From: Pollutimonas subterranea
GTDB lineage: Bacteria > Pseudomonadota > Gammaproteobacteria > Burkholderiales > Burkholderiaceae_B
Direction: 5' to 3'
Assembly: GCF_002849655.1 (NCBI RefSeq)
Contig: NZ_PDNW01000005.1
Coordinates: 241,145 to 305,144 of the forward strand
Length of the DNA stretch: 64,000 bases
Numbering within the stretch: the first letter of the stretch is position 1; each line of letters opens with the position of its first letter. Below, one piece after another: positions 20,170-27,406 of the stretch. The translations under genes and the position numbers were made by a program. The notes beneath the pieces were generated by a model, which saw only the letters and a program-made list of their open reading frames with translations, was not told the origin of the DNA and did no database searches.

Positions 20170-20771
20170 TCCCGATAGACAAATTTTGGCATCTGCCAAT
20201 TGAAGCGCAGCGCCAACAAACGAAACACAAGGCCGAACAACATAGCCCCGATCATGGAGGCATTGAGGTTTGCGCCTAAATATTGGCTGCCGATGAATAG
20301 GCCGCCAGTCACCACCGACACGCTGGCATACAACTCCTTGCGCAACAGCAGGGGAATGTCGTTGCAAAGCACGTCGCGCAGCACACCTCCCGCGCATCCG
20401 GTAATCATGCCGCTGACCAATACCACAGTAATGGGCAGCTGCATCTGCAACGCCACCTGGCAACCTATCACTGTGAAAACCACCAATCCCAAGGCATCCA
20501 GAAAAAGGAACAGCCTATGCAGGCGGCGCATCACGGGTGCCGCAATGGCGGTCAGCAAGGCCGCCGCTGCCGTGATCCACAGATACTCGGGATGTAGTAC
20601 CCATGTAAGCGGGTAATGGCCAAGAAGAACGTCACGTACCGACCCGCCCCCGAGCGCCGTGACGCAGGCAATAATGCATACGCCCACCCAGTCCATGTCG
20701 CGCCGCCCGGCGGCCAGCGCCGCGGTCATCGCTTCGGCCGTAATGGCAATCAGGTAGAGGGCAAGCAGCAT
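20157..20771 (-). CDS. TRIC / UPF0126-family membrane protein (YicG/YadS-like)
   Basis: A 204-aa polytopic protein with seven or so helices, arranged as two copies of a three-helix unit. Each copy carries the family motif with G-x-x-R-D: ALGGGSVRDVLLG in the first half and GCAGGVLRDVLCNDIPLLL in the second. Prokaryotic TRIC proteins are trimeric cation channels, but the physiological role in bacteria is not settled. It starts 1 bp after the ampG stop and is the last gene of the metX-metW-ampG-TRIC run. Confidence 0.92.
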   Translation of the reverse strand: MLLALYLIAITAEAMTAALAAGRRDMDWVGVCIIACVTALGGGSVRDVLLGHYPLTWVLHPEYLWITAAAALLTAIAAPVMRRLHRLFLFLDALGLVVFTVIGCQVALQMQLPITVVLVSGMITGCAGGVLRDVLCNDIPLLLRKELYASVSVVTGGLFIGSQYLGANLNASMIGAMLFGLVFRLLALRFNWQMPKFVYRDEWR

Positions 20772-20772
20772 G

Positions 20773-21966
20773 TCAGCGAACCGCCTCGAGCCCGTCGATT
20801 TCGACGCGGCGCATGCGAAGCAGGATCAAGCCCGGCAGCCCGATAAGCACAGTGATGACGAAGAACCCAGGCCACCCTATGGACTCGACCAGTGGTGGCG
20901 TCAGCGGACCGGCAAGATAAGTGCGCCCCACCGCTGACAAGGCAGACAGCAAGGCAAATTGGGTCGCTGAAAACTCCTGCTTGCACAGTGCCATGAGCAG
21001 TGCCACAAAGGCCGCCGTACCCAATCCGCCGCACAGATTCTCGACGCCCACCACCAGCGCCATGGAATAGATATGAGGAGGCGTGACGGCAAGAACCCAA
21101 TACCCGAAATTGGACAGTGCCTGCAGCAGGCCGAACAGCATTAATGAGCGATACAAGCCCAGACGCGCCATCAGGGCTCCGCCGGCCAGGGCACCGACAA
21201 TCGTGGCCGCAAGGCCGAAGGCTTTGTTCACCGCGCCGACTTCGGTCCCGGTAAATCCTGCGCCACGCAATAGAAAGGTTGTTGACAAGGCGCCGGCAAA
21301 GGCATCGCCCAACTTGTACAACACAATAAGCAGCAAAATGCTCAATGCACCCGGGCGCTTGAAAAACTCCAGCATGGGCTCGACGACAGCAATGGCAAGC
21401 GTCCTGGGCGCGCGCGCAATGACTTCGGGTTCGGGTGCCAACAAGGTGGCGAGCGCACACAAGGCCATGAGAGCGCCCATCGCGAAATAGGTATTGCCCC
21501 AGCCCAGCCATTGGTCGGCCAATACCAGCGCCAGGCCGCCCGATACGATCATGGCCAGCCGATAGCCCAACACTTTTACCGCCGCGCCCGCCGCGCGTTC
21601 TTCCTTGCGCAACACATCGGTGCTGTAGGCATCGAAGGCAATATCCTGCGTTGCCGACAGAAACGCCACCAACACCGCAAGAAGCGCCAGTATCATCAAG
21701 TTATCAGAGGGCGAATAAAAGCCCATGGACGCGATGACCGCGCCCAGAAGAATCTGCGTAACGAAGATCCAACTGCGGCGGCGCCCCAACATTGGCGGCG
21801 CATAGCGGTCGACCAGGGGCGCCCACAAGAACTTCAATGTGTAGGCTGTTCCGATGAGCGTGAGGAAACCGATATTCTGCAGCGATACGCCCGACAGCGT
21901 CGCCCAGGCCTGCAAGGTGCCGCCGGTAAGCGCTAAAGGCAGGCCGCTGGCGAAACCCAGCACCAA
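20773..21966 (-). CDS. ampG: AmpG-family muropeptide permease (start codon uncertain)
   Basis: A 12-helix major-facilitator protein (397 aa from the first TTG) that imports anhydro-muropeptides for cell-wall recycling. Family landmarks are GFASGLPLALTGGTLQAW, LKFLWAPLVDRY, GRRRSWIFVTQILLG, TQDIAFDAYSTDVL and FVALLMALCKQEFSATQFAL. The start is a problem. Family-like sequence (VYGSPRVIPLLVLGF) continues 16 codons upstream of the TTG at 21966, with no ATG, GTG or TTG in frame. An ATC at 22014 has a well-placed AGAGGA ribosome site 5 nt before it. Either ATC initiation or a damaged start is possible. It follows metW closely. Confidence 0.85.
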   Translation of the reverse strand: MVLGFASGLPLALTGGTLQAWATLSGVSLQNIGFLTLIGTAYTLKFLWAPLVDRYAPPMLGRRRSWIFVTQILLGAVIASMGFYSPSDNLMILALLAVLVAFLSATQDIAFDAYSTDVLRKEERAAGAAVKVLGYRLAMIVSGGLALVLADQWLGWGNTYFAMGALMALCALATLLAPEPEVIARAPRTLAIAVVEPMLEFFKRPGALSILLLIVLYKLGDAFAGALSTTFLLRGAGFTGTEVGAVNKAFGLAATIVGALAGGALMARLGLYRSLMLFGLLQALSNFGYWVLAVTPPHIYSMALVVGVENLCGGLGTAAFVALLMALCKQEFSATQFALLSALSAVGRTYLAGPLTPPLVESIGWPGFFVITVLIGLPGLILLRMRRVEIDGLEAVR

Positions 21967-22025
21967 TAAGGGTATGACTCGAGGGCTGCCATAAACGTTG
22001 ATAAACGAAGCGATGGTGGTCCTCT

Positions 22026-22637
22026 TTAATCTGGTGTTTCGAAACGGTACACCGCCAGGGTGCTGCGCCAGCTGGGCAGCAGTTTAACTTCTTTGTTGCC
22101 GTTGAATGTTGCCAGATGGGTGATACGCAGCCTGAGTGCCGCAGCAAGGTCTTCGAAATCCTTGAGCGTGCACAAATGGATGTTGGGCGTATCGAACCAT
22201 TGATAAGGCATCTCGCCGGTCACCGGCATGCGTCCCGACAATATCGACCAACCGTGCGGCCAATAGCCGAAGTTGGGAAACGACACAATGCCAAATCGAG
22301 CCACACGTGCCATCTCGCGAAGGATATGTTCGGTGTGATGCATGGATTGAAGCGTTTGCGACAGCACCACGGTATCGAACTGCTGATCGTCAAACAGAGC
22401 CAGGCCTTCTTCGAGATTCTGCTGAACGACCTGTACACCGCGACGCACCGACGCGATAACCAGTTCATCGCTGAGCTCCACGCCCACACCCGTGACGTTC
22501 TTGTTGTTTTGCAGATAGGCCAGAAGGGTGCCGTCTCCGCAACCCAGATCCAGGACACGGCTTTCCGGCTCGACCCAGCTGGCGATTCGTTTAAGGTCTG
22601 CCCGTACATGCTTGGGCGCCACGCTGACTTGGGTCAC
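22026..22637 (-). CDS. metW: Methionine biosynthesis protein MetW
   Basis: A 203-aa class I SAM-methyltransferase-like protein. The SAM-binding motif is [15 protein letters not shown], followed by GVGVELSD and [14 protein letters not shown]. MetW is nearly always encoded next to metX in proteobacteria and is needed with it, apparently as an activator or partner in homoserine acylation. The start is GTG at 22637, which overlaps the metX stop (GTGA), so the two are translationally coupled. Confidence 0.94.
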   Translation of the reverse strand: MTQVSVAPKHVRADLKRIASWVEPESRVLDLGCGDGTLLAYLQNNKNVTGVGVELSDELVIASVRRGVQVVQQNLEEGLALFDDQQFDTVVLSQTLQSMHHTEHILREMARVARFGIVSFPNFGYWPHGWSILSGRMPVTGEMPYQWFDTPNIHLCTLKDFEDLAAALRLRITHLATFNGNKEVKLLPSWRSTLAVYRFETPD

Positions 22638-23887
22638 TTGAGCACTCCTATGGTTTGAATGCGCTCCGGAAGTCCAAGCTTGGCCGCGATACGGTCGTAG
22701 TATCCCTGTATCACCGCGTGGTAGCGGACATCGTCCAGCAAAAATGCATCATGGCCGTGTGGCGCATCGATTTCCGCATACGTGACGGGCCGCTTGTTCT
22801 TTAACAGCGCCCGCACTATTTCGCGGGAGCGGGCCGGCGGAAAACGCCAATCGGTACTGAAAGAAACCAGCAGGAAATCCGCCGCCACCCCTTGCATCGC
22901 GCGCACCAGGTCGCCGCCATGGCTGCGCGCCGGATCGAAGTAGTCGAGCGCCCGGGTGATCAGCAAGTAAGTGTTGGCATCGAAATAGGTGGAAAACTTT
23001 TCGCCCTGATAACGGAGATAGGACTCGACCTCGAATTCAACATCGTAGCCGTAGTGGAATTCGCCATTGTCGGCCGGCGCGCGCTGGGTTCGCCCGAACT
23101 TCTGGGCCATGTCGTCATCAGACAAATACGTAATGTGCCCTACCATGCGCGCCACCGACAGGCCATGGCGCGGCACGGTGTTGTGGGCGTAGTAGTTACC
23201 GCCGTGGAAATCCGGATCGCTGATGATGGAGCGGCGCGCGACCTCGTTAAAGCCGATGTTTTGTGCCGACAAGCGCGGGGTACTGGCAATGACGATGCAA
23301 TGAGCGATGCGTTCCGGACAGGTTATGGCCCAGCTCAAGGCCTGCATCCCGCCCAGTGAACCTCCCATGACGGCCGCGAACTTATGGATGCCGAAATGGT
23401 CTGCCAGACGGGCCTGGGCCTGGACCCAATCCTCGACAGTCAGCATGGGGAATGCCGCCGCCCAGGGCTGACCTGTTTCCGGATTGATGCTGGCCGGTCC
23501 GGTCGAGCCAAAGCATGAACCGATATTATTGACGCCGATGACGAAGAACCTGTCGGTATCGACGGCTTTCCCCGGCCCAACCATATTGTCCCACCAGCCG
23601 ATATCCTTCGGGTCACTCGCCGATATGCCGGCTACATGATGCGAGGCATTCAGTGCATGACAAATCAGCACGGCGTTGCTGCGCTCGGCATTCAAGGTGC
23701 CATAGGTTTCCACGGCAAGCTCATAGCTCGGAAGCGTCTGGCCGCTGCTTAAATGTAGCGGCTCATCGAATGCAATAAGCTGGGGTGCCACGATGCCGAC
23801 GGATCCTGGGGGCACGATGATTTGGTCGGCAGGATCGACAGCGTTGGCGGGTTTGGTGGAAACGACGGGTGCGGAAATAGCGGCCAT
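22634..23887 (-). CDS. metX: Homoserine O-acyltransferase MetX
   Basis: A 417-aa alpha/beta-hydrolase-fold enzyme that acylates homoserine in methionine synthesis. In betaproteobacteria the acyl donor may be acetyl-CoA or succinyl-CoA, which sequence reading alone does not decide. Visible are the early [12 protein letters not shown], the GCFGSTGP-type oxyanion region ([17 protein letters not shown]), the nucleophile elbow [10 protein letters not shown] (Ser about 177), the Asp in [11 protein letters not shown] and the His in [12 protein letters not shown]. The leader carries a SAM-II-like riboswitch whose 3' end contains the ribosome site. Confidence 0.95.
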   Translation of the reverse strand: MAAISAPVVSTKPANAVDPADQIIVPPGSVGIVAPQLIAFDEPLHLSSGQTLPSYELAVETYGTLNAERSNAVLICHALNASHHVAGISASDPKDIGWWDNMVGPGKAVDTDRFFVIGVNNIGSCFGSTGPASINPETGQPWAAAFPMLTVEDWVQAQARLADHFGIHKFAAVMGGSLGGMQALSWAITCPERIAHCIVIASTPRLSAQNIGFNEVARRSIISDPDFHGGNYYAHNTVPRHGLSVARMVGHITYLSDDDMAQKFGRTQRAPADNGEFHYGYDVEFEVESYLRYQGEKFSTYFDANTYLLITRALDYFDPARSHGGDLVRAMQGVAADFLLVSFSTDWRFPPARSREIVRALLKNKRPVTYAEIDAPHGHDAFLLDDVRYHAVIQGYYDRIAAKLGLPERIQTIGVLK

Positions 23888-23892
23888 ATGGA

Positions 23893-23947
23893 CCTCTTTA
23901 GCTGGATTTATGAGGCGCCCGCAAGCAGATCAAGCAAATCGGCGCTC
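23893..23947 (-). ncRNA. SAM-II-type riboswitch in the metX leader
   Basis: Read on the minus strand, the 55 nt before metX begin AGCGCCGATTTGCTTGATC, continue with CTGCTTGCGGGCGCC, and end CATAAATCCAGCTAAAGAGG. This matches the SAM-II layout: a P1 stem (GCGCC with GGGCGC), the GAUUU / CUUGC core, the AUAAAU segment and a 3' AGCUAAA-A/G-AGG that carries the Shine-Dalgarno and forms the pseudoknot. SAM-II is best known upstream of metX/metA-type genes in alphaproteobacteria. SAM binding would hide the ribosome site and shut down MetX translation. The match was made by eye from memory of the consensus. Confidence 0.85.
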
Positions 23948-23956
23948 TGTAGAAAC

Positions 23957-23984
23957 ATAATATTATCACTGTTGCCGAGCCCAA
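23957..23984 (-). promoter_or_regulatory. Predicted sigma-70 promoter of metX
   Basis: On the minus strand, TTGGGC (23984-23979) and TATTAT (23962-23957) are separated by 16 bp. Transcription would start about 7 nt later, a few bases ahead of the riboswitch, leaving a leader that consists almost only of the aptamer, as expected for SAM-II. Confidence 0.6.
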
Positions 23985-24108
23985 CTGCCCTGCTGCGCCG
24001 AAAAATACCAATGCTGACCGTCCGGTTATTTTCACGGAAACTGAAAATAATTGATACATTTGATCGAAATCCAGCAAAAGAATCACATATCAAAAGGATT
24101 GACAGCGC

Positions 24109-24399
24109 ATGAAGCCACTAACAGATCGCGAACTCACATGCCTACGGTGGGCAGCCGTCGGCAAGACCAGCTGGGAGGTGGGGGTTATCCTGGGCTTGAC
24201 CGAGCGCACCATCAATTTTCACGTTCATAACGCTTGCCAGAAACTGGGCGTGCATGGACGCCAAGCCGCCATTACGGCAGCGTTCCAGTCGGGGCTGATG
24301 CCGACCATACTTACCGAATCACTTCCAGGCTTTGCAGGAACTGCTCGGCCTGCTGTTGCGGGAACGTTGCCTGATCAGCCGTCACAATACCCTCGATAA
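24109..24399 (+). CDS. Orphan LuxR-type helix-turn-helix protein
   Basis: A 96-aa protein consisting almost only of a LuxR/GerE DNA-binding domain (residues 4-65): LTDRELTCLRWAAVGKTSWE, then the recognition part LTERTINFHVHNACQKLGVH. The GKTSWE-type wording is like quorum-sensing LuxR proteins rather than NarL-type response regulators, but there is no autoinducer or receiver domain here, and none can be seen upstream. An AAAGGA ribosome site stands 10 nt before the ATG. The last 29 codons overlap the convergent lipoprotein gene by 89 bp. It is divergent from metX across 221 bp; a role in metX control is possible but unsupported. Confidence 0.8.
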   Translation: MKPLTDRELTCLRWAAVGKTSWEVGVILGLTERTINFHVHNACQKLGVHGRQAAITAAFQSGLMPTILTESLPGFAGTARPAVAGTLPDQPSQYPR

Positions 24400-24817
24400 G
24401 CGCGTGCTCCGTAAGCCAAACAACTGCCTGCATGCGCACACTACCCTGGGGCGATACGCCATCGATAATAAAGGGAACACCTTCTTTCGGCAGTTCGGCG
24501 GGCTCCGCGACGCCCAGGTTGCGGTAAAGCGATCCGACCACCGACAGGGCAAACTCACGAGCCTGTTCCGGCTTGTGGCGCAATGGTTCAGGCAGCGGCG
24601 CATAGGCCACGGCAAAGACAGCCTGGTCTACCGTGGCAGTGGCCAGGCTAAATAGCACTTCGTGATCCGAGTACTCAAGTGGCCGTTGCTGGGTAAGTGG
24701 ACGGTCGGGGAAAAATGCTTTTACAGCACCATCGGCAACGGTAGCCTCGCGCCAGTTATAGTTGGGCGTACATCCCAGCAGCAGGCCCGCCAGCACTACT
24801 ATCAATCCAAAACGCAT
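24311..24817 (-). CDS. Hypothetical lipoprotein
   Basis: A 168-aa protein with a lipoprotein signal: MRFGLIVVLAGLLLGC, with the lipobox LLGC giving a predicted lipidated Cys at residue 16. I use ATG 24817; an in-frame GTG at 24823 is an alternative. The mature part has a motif-poor alpha/beta composition (VKAFFPDRPLTQQRPLEYSD, FAVAYAPLPEPLRHKPEQ). I do not recognise a family with known function. It lies divergent from gshA, and its 3' end overlaps the orphan LuxR gene. Confidence 0.8.
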   Translation of the reverse strand: MRFGLIVVLAGLLLGCTPNYNWREATVADGAVKAFFPDRPLTQQRPLEYSDHEVLFSLATATVDQAVFAVAYAPLPEPLRHKPEQAREFALSVVGSLYRNLGVAEPAELPKEGVPFIIDGVSPQGSVRMQAVVWLTEHALIEGIVTADQATFPQQQAEQFLQSLEVIR

Positions 24818-24881
24818 CAACACCAGACCCCTCAGGTAAAATCGGCAGCGACAACGACTTCTAAAATAAAGATACCTTGTA

Positions 24882-26459
24882 ATGATCTCATCTAATCAAC
24901 GCCTAGTCTTGCTGGGTCAGAACCGGCCCGCCCTCAAAGATATACTGCGCGGTATCGAGAAAGAAGGACTGCGTGTCGATGGACAGGGAAAGCTGGCCAC
25001 CACGCCGCATCCCCGAAGCCTGGGTTCGGCGCTCACCAATGAGCGCATAACCACCGATTACTCCGAAGCATTGCTCGAACTGATTACCGGTACGCACAAT
25101 TCCATTGAAGGCTTGCTGGCCGAACTCGAAACAACACACCGATTTGTCGCCCAGGAACTGCAGGACGAGCTGATCTGGAACCAGTCCATGCCGGCAACAC
25201 TGCCGGTTGAACGCGACATTCCCATCGCCTGGTATGGCACATCGAACACGGGCATGCTCAAGCATGTTTACCGGCGTGGCCTGGCTGAACGTTATGGCAA
25301 GGCGATGCAGTGCATTGCGGGGGTTCATTACAATTTTTCCCTGCCCGACTCAATCTGGGAAATTATCGGCACACCCGGCGCGTCGCCGGAAGACCGGCGA
25401 TCACAAGGCTATCTTGCCCTCATCCGAAACTTCACCCGCTATTCGTGGTTACTGATGTACTTGTTCGGTGCCTCGCCCGCCGTATCGGGGAGCTTCATGC
25501 AAGGCATAGATCACTCCTTGCATAAACTGGACGCCGACACATTCTATTTGCCACACGCCACGAGCCTGCGCATGAGCGACATCGGATACCAGAACAAAGC
25601 GCAATCCGATCTGCAACTGTGCTACAACGACCTCGACACCTTCCTGGAGCGTCTCTATACGGCAGTCACGACCCCGTGGCCCGACTACGTCAAGATCGGA
25701 ACTCACCGGGATGGCGAGTGGATCCAGCTGAACACCAACATCCTGCAGATCGAAAACGAGTTCTACTCCAACATCCGCCCCAAGCGCGCTACCAGTCGAT
25801 GTGAACGTCCCGCGACGGCCATGGCCGAACGCGGCGTTCAATACATCGAGGTCCGATGCCTTGACATCGACCCCACCACACCCATCGGCATTTCGGCACC
25901 GACCAGCCGGTTCATGGACGCCTTCCTGTTATTTTGCGCCATCGAAGAAAGCCCACTGTTCCCCAACAACGGCTACTGTCGGGACAGCCACGACAACTTC
26001 AGCCTGGTATCCAAGGAAGGACGTAAACCTGGCCTCGAATTGATCAAACAGGACAAGCCAATATCGCTAGCCGACTGGGGCGAGGAGCTGCTCGAACGTA
26101 TTGGTCCCTATGCCAGGCTGCTGGACGAAACGCATGGCGGTGTCCACTATGACGAAGCCGTCACTGCGCAAAAGGACAAGATTCGCGACAGCCAGCTGAC
26201 ACCATCGGCGCAATTGTTGAATCAATTGCGCGAGCATGGCGCAAGCCTTCACGACTATTCCCTGGAACAAAGTCGGCAACATCGCGATGCACTGCGCGCT
26301 CAACCCTTGGACGCCAGCACGCTACAGGAATACGAGGCCATTGTCAGTGATTCCGTCGTCGAACAGCAACGACTGAAAAACAGCGATACCGAAGATTTTT
26401 CCAGCTATGTCGCGCGCTTCCATGCCGCTCTTCGACGCCCGGTAAAACAGCAGTCGTAA
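24882..26459 (+). CDS. gshA: Glutamate-cysteine ligase
   Basis: A 525-aa ATP-dependent enzyme that makes gamma-glutamylcysteine, the first step of glutathione synthesis. It is the gammaproteobacterial/betaproteobacterial type I form. Landmarks are GIEKEGLRVDGQGKLATTPH, TTDYSEALLELITGTH, YKIGTHRDGEWIQLNTNILQ-like text around residue 270 (seen as YVKIGTHRDGEWIQLN) and YIEVRCLDIDPTTPIGIS. Length matches E. coli GshA (518 aa). A weak GC hairpin (GCGGCG-CGA-CGCCGC, 26465-26479) follows the stop. Confidence 0.95.
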   Translation: MISSNQRLVLLGQNRPALKDILRGIEKEGLRVDGQGKLATTPHPRSLGSALTNERITTDYSEALLELITGTHNSIEGLLAELETTHRFVAQELQDELIWNQSMPATLPVERDIPIAWYGTSNTGMLKHVYRRGLAERYGKAMQCIAGVHYNFSLPDSIWEIIGTPGASPEDRRSQGYLALIRNFTRYSWLLMYLFGASPAVSGSFMQGIDHSLHKLDADTFYLPHATSLRMSDIGYQNKAQSDLQLCYNDLDTFLERLYTAVTTPWPDYVKIGTHRDGEWIQLNTNILQIENEFYSNIRPKRATSRCERPATAMAERGVQYIEVRCLDIDPTTPIGISAPTSRFMDAFLLFCAIEESPLFPNNGYCRDSHDNFSLVSKEGRKPGLELIKQDKPISLADWGEELLERIGPYARLLDETHGGVHYDEAVTAQKDKIRDSQLTPSAQLLNQLREHGASLHDYSLEQSRQHRDALRAQPLDASTLQEYEAIVSDSVVEQQRLKNSDTEDFSSYVARFHAALRRPVKQQS

Positions 26460-26526
26460 GGCAGGCGGCGCGACGCCGCGTTTGCATGGCACCTGCGGCG
26501 ACAAGCGTTCATCGCAGGAGCCCGAA

Positions 26527-27099
26527 TCAGGGCGCCGCGCGTAAATGTTCGATCAAAATCACGGTGCCTATTCCGATAAGAATAATGCCGCCGACGACTT
26601 CAGCGCGACGGCCTACCATCGCTCCCAGAGCCCGGCCCAGCATTACACCGAACGTGACCATGACCAATGTCGTGATGCCTACCGCGATCGCGATCGGGAT
26701 AATGCTTACGTCGAGAAAGGCCAGGCCGACCCCGACCGCCATGGCATCAATACTGGTGGCAAAGCCGGTTACGGCAAGCAACCAAAAGGAATGTTTCGCC
26801 GGCCTGACCTCGGGCACAGCGGATTCGGCCATACAGGCGTTGCGGATCATGAGAACGCCAAGGCCGGAGAGCAGGACAAATGCTATCCAATGATCCCAGG
26901 CGGATACGTAGGGTGCGGCGGCGAGCCCCAGCCCCCACCCTATGATTGGCGTGGCGGCTTCGATAACGCCAAATATGACGCCCGTCTTGAGCGCCTCGGT
27001 AAAATGAGGCTTATGCAGGGCTGCGCCCTTGCCAACCGCCGCGGCGAACGCGTCTGTGGACATGGCGAAAGCCAGTAAAACAATGGATGCAAAATTCAC
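26527..27099 (-). CDS. mntP: Manganese efflux pump MntP
   Basis: A 190-aa six-helix Mn(II) exporter. The frame is open back to 27336 but that part is the riboswitch leader. The start is the GTG at 27099, with AGGAA about 7 nt upstream, giving the usual MntP N-terminus [20 protein letters not shown]. The two conserved acidic membrane motifs are present: [12 protein letters not shown] in helix 1 and [17 protein letters not shown] in the second half. It protects against Mn excess. The leader carries a yybP-ykoY riboswitch, which is the expected control for this gene. Confidence 0.95.
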   Translation of the reverse strand: MNFASIVLLAFAMSTDAFAAAVGKGAALHKPHFTEALKTGVIFGVIEAATPIIGWGLGLAAAPYVSAWDHWIAFVLLSGLGVLMIRNACMAESAVPEVRPAKHSFWLLAVTGFATSIDAMAVGVGLAFLDVSIIPIAIAVGITTLVMVTFGVMLGRALGAMVGRRAEVVGGIILIGIGTVILIEHLRAAP

Positions 27100-27112
27100 G
27101 GGGAGGTTCCTG

Positions 27113-27151
27113 GCCGGGCGACGGATCCATGACATGCCCACGCGCCCGACC
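27113..27151 (-). promoter_or_regulatory. Possible expression-platform hairpin of the mntP leader
   Basis: Between aptamer and start codon, the minus strand can form a stem from GGTCGGGCG and CGCCCGGCC (plus-strand 27143-27151 with 27112-27120), with one mismatch. The 3' arm lies just before the AGGAA ribosome site of mntP, so it could hide or release that site as Mn changes. Fold predicted by eye. Confidence 0.45.
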
Positions 27152-27160
27152 GATTGCGTT

Positions 27161-27277
27161 GGTATGTCCATGGTCTCGCCAAGCCAAAGATGGCTGCCGG
27201 CGCCACGGCACAAGAGGTGCCGAGAATGTTGACGCGGGCGCTTCCGGGGGCGGAAGCAGACTACTCCCCAAATGACC
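27161..27277 (-). ncRNA. Manganese (yybP-ykoY) riboswitch upstream of mntP
   Basis: The minus-strand leader contains all hallmark segments in order: CATTTGGGGAGTAG (plus-strand 27261-27275) at the 5' side, CGTCAACATTCTCGG in the middle (near 27220-27235), a GC-rich variable hairpin, and GGCGAGACCATGGACAT at the 3' side (27164-27180). These match the conserved loops of the yybP-ykoY aptamer, which binds Mn(II) and turns on mntP expression in other proteobacteria. Confidence 0.93.
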
Positions 27278-27406
27278 CGGGGAGTGTAGCACTTATATGA
27301 GATGTCGCCTTTTCGGTGGGCGTGGCTCCATCGCATAGGAGGGCGGACGCATCGTCCGTCGCGTCATAGTTCTTCCATAGAAAGAGGCCATCAAGTTTGC
27401 TTACTT

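Noticed and set aside
26545..27078. 177-codon plus-strand frame opposite mntP
   Set aside because: It lies fully inside mntP on the other strand, is rich in His/Gly/Asp and has no family resemblance.
27302..27406. Longer N-terminus for the autotransporter (start at 27302)
   Set aside because: The extra 35 residues are Arg/His-rich, overlap the mntP leader region and would push the signal peptide inward; ATG 27407 or GTG 27458 is more sensible.
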